From assembly GCA_910587905.1 (NCBI GenBank), contig CAJUOF010000095.1:1-6514 (forward strand): a stretch of 6,514 nucleotides of DNA, given 5' to 3'. The stretch comes from an uncultured Lachnospiraceae bacterium. GTDB lineage: Bacteria > Bacillota_A > Clostridia > Lachnospirales > Lachnospiraceae. The translations under genes were made by a program, and so were the position numbers. Under the pieces are notes generated by a model. That model worked only from the letters and a program-made list of their open reading frames with translations, ran no database searches and had not been told where the DNA came from. This document shows positions 5,973-6,514 of this stretch, piece by piece. Each line of letters opens with the position of its first letter. Position 1 is the first letter of the stretch.

Positions 5973-6001
5973 TGGAAAAATCCATGCATTCGTGGTAGGA
6001 T
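5973..6001 (+). promoter_or_regulatory. Candidate promoter of the MFS transporter gene
   Basis: TAGGAT (5996-6001) is preceded by TGG, an extended -10 pattern, and TGGAAA (5973-5978, four of six consensus) lies at a 17-base spacing. The start would be near 6008. Another weak option is TTGATG (5940-5945) with TAAATT (5964-5969). Neither is strong, and the gene may need an activator. Confidence 0.35.
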
Positions 6002-6013
6002 GAAAGAAATGTG

Positions 6014-6034
6014 CCGTCAGAGAGGGCCTGGCGG
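6014..6034 (+). other. Leader hairpin before the MFS transporter gene
   Basis: CCGTCAG (6014-6020) pairs with CTGGCGG (6028-6034) in a 7-pair stem with one G-U pair and a 7-base loop. It is followed by AAA and a run of four T (6038-6041), then the ribosome binding site. It could be a weak terminator or attenuator in the leader, or a simple structural element. It does not resemble a riboswitch I know. Confidence 0.4.
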
Positions 6035-6059
6035 AAATTTTACGCAGGAGAATAGGACA

Positions 6060-6514
6060 ATGATCGGAAAAATCAAAGAAGACTATGGCCATACCATCTA
6101 TGCTTCCTACATCGGCTATATCACACAGGCCATCGGAAACAATTTTGCACCGCTTCTGTTTTTGACCTTTGCGGGCAGCTTTGGTTTGTCGCTGGAGAAG
6201 ATCACGGTTTTGACGGTGGTTAATTTTCTTGCGCAGCTTTTGGTGGACATCATGTCAGCCTTCTTTGTCGACCGGCTTGGCTATCGGGCATCTATTGTGT
6301 CCGCCCACGTGTTTTCGGCGGCCGGTCTTCTGGGCTTGGCGGTCTTGCCTTTTGTTTTTGATGATGCGTTTACGGGACTTTTGGCGGCGGTGGTACTATA
6401 CGCCATCGGAAATGGTGTGATCGAGGTGCTGATCAGCCCCATCGTGGAGTCCTGTCCCACCACCAAGAAGGAGGCGGCTATGAGTCTGCTCCACTCCTTT
6501 TACTGCTGGGGCCA
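6060..6514 (+). CDS. Major facilitator superfamily transporter, 5' part
   Basis: The first 151 residues of a membrane transporter run to the right edge of the window, out of about 400 normally. The ATG at 6060 follows AGGAG (6046-6050) with a 9-base gap. After a short polar start, hydrophobic helices lie at about 11-37, 48-70, 77-100 and 104-128, with a fifth beginning near 141. The loop between helices 2 and 3 carries DRLGYR (71-76), the family's conserved loop motif. SLLHSFYCWG (142-151) is typical of a clade of MFS proteins common in Lachnospiraceae, some related to sugar permeases. The substrate cannot be inferred from this part. The gene is divergent from rarA and its promoter is weak in sequence. 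Confidence 0.87.
   Translation, partial: MIGKIKEDYGHTIYASYIGYITQAIGNNFAPLLFLTFAGSFGLSLEKITVLTVVNFLAQLLVDIMSAFFVDRLGYRASIVSAHVFSAAGLLGLAVLPFVFDDAFTGLLAAVVLYAIGNGVIEVLISPIVESCPTTKKEAAMSLLHSFYCWG

Larger units (their letters stand above)
5761..6059. other. AT-rich divergent intergenic region between rarA and the MFS gene
   Basis: This 299-base gap is much richer in A and T than the flanking genes. It holds the rarA promoter and leader, a spaced inverted repeat (5830-5837 and 5870-5877), weak plus-strand promoter candidates and a hairpin in the leader of the transporter gene. Short open frames here lack ribosome binding sites and are not believed. I see no tRNA, small RNA gene or repeat element. 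Confidence 0.7.

Noticed and set aside
5795..5998. A 67-codon plus-strand open frame in the rarA-MFS gap, and a 60-codon minus-strand frame at 5747-5929.
   Set aside because: Neither has a ribosome binding site, both overlap promoter elements or rarA itself, and neither resembles a known protein.

Overview
The window looks like chromosomal DNA from a GC-rich clostridial Firmicute, most likely a Lachnospiraceae-type gut anaerobe. This is inferred from three things: strong AGGAGG-type ribosome binding sites and sigma-A-type promoters, a DUF4250 small protein, and a major facilitator protein of a type I associate with that family. No species can be named from the sequence alone. Coding regions are GC-rich; the promoter-bearing gaps are clearly AT-rich.

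Layout from left to right. (1) Positions 2-682, plus strand: the 3' part of a polytopic membrane protein, possibly an ABC exporter permease. (2) Positions 683-846: regulatory gap with a GC-rich hairpin, then a CIRCE heat-shock operator fused to a sigma-A promoter, a second dyad over the -10 box, and an AU-rich leader hairpin. (3) Positions 847-3432: full-length clpB disaggregase, followed 31 bases later by a 58-residue DUF4250 protein (3464-3640) and an intrinsic terminator (3658-3692). These form one apparent heat-shock operon. (4) Positions 3736-4446: an exported NodB-family polysaccharide deacetylase with a TTG start; its likely -10 box lies just after the clpB operon terminator. (5) Positions 4432-5760, minus strand: rarA (mgsA), an AAA+ replication/recombination ATPase, convergent with the deacetylase and overlapping it by 15 bases. 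(6) Positions 5761-6059: AT-rich divergent gap with a near-consensus rarA promoter, an 8-base inverted repeat with arms 40 bases apart, and the leader of the next gene. (7) Positions 6060 to the end, plus strand: the 5' part of a major facilitator transporter.

Functionally this is mostly housekeeping and stress biology: protein disaggregation under apparent HrcA control, cell-wall or glycan modification, and replication-fork maintenance. I see no mobile element, CRISPR array, RNA gene or defence island. The least explained elements are the DUF4250 protein tied to clpB transcription, the composite clpB control region, and the spaced inverted repeat at the rarA promoter. None of them amounts to a demonstrable new system.
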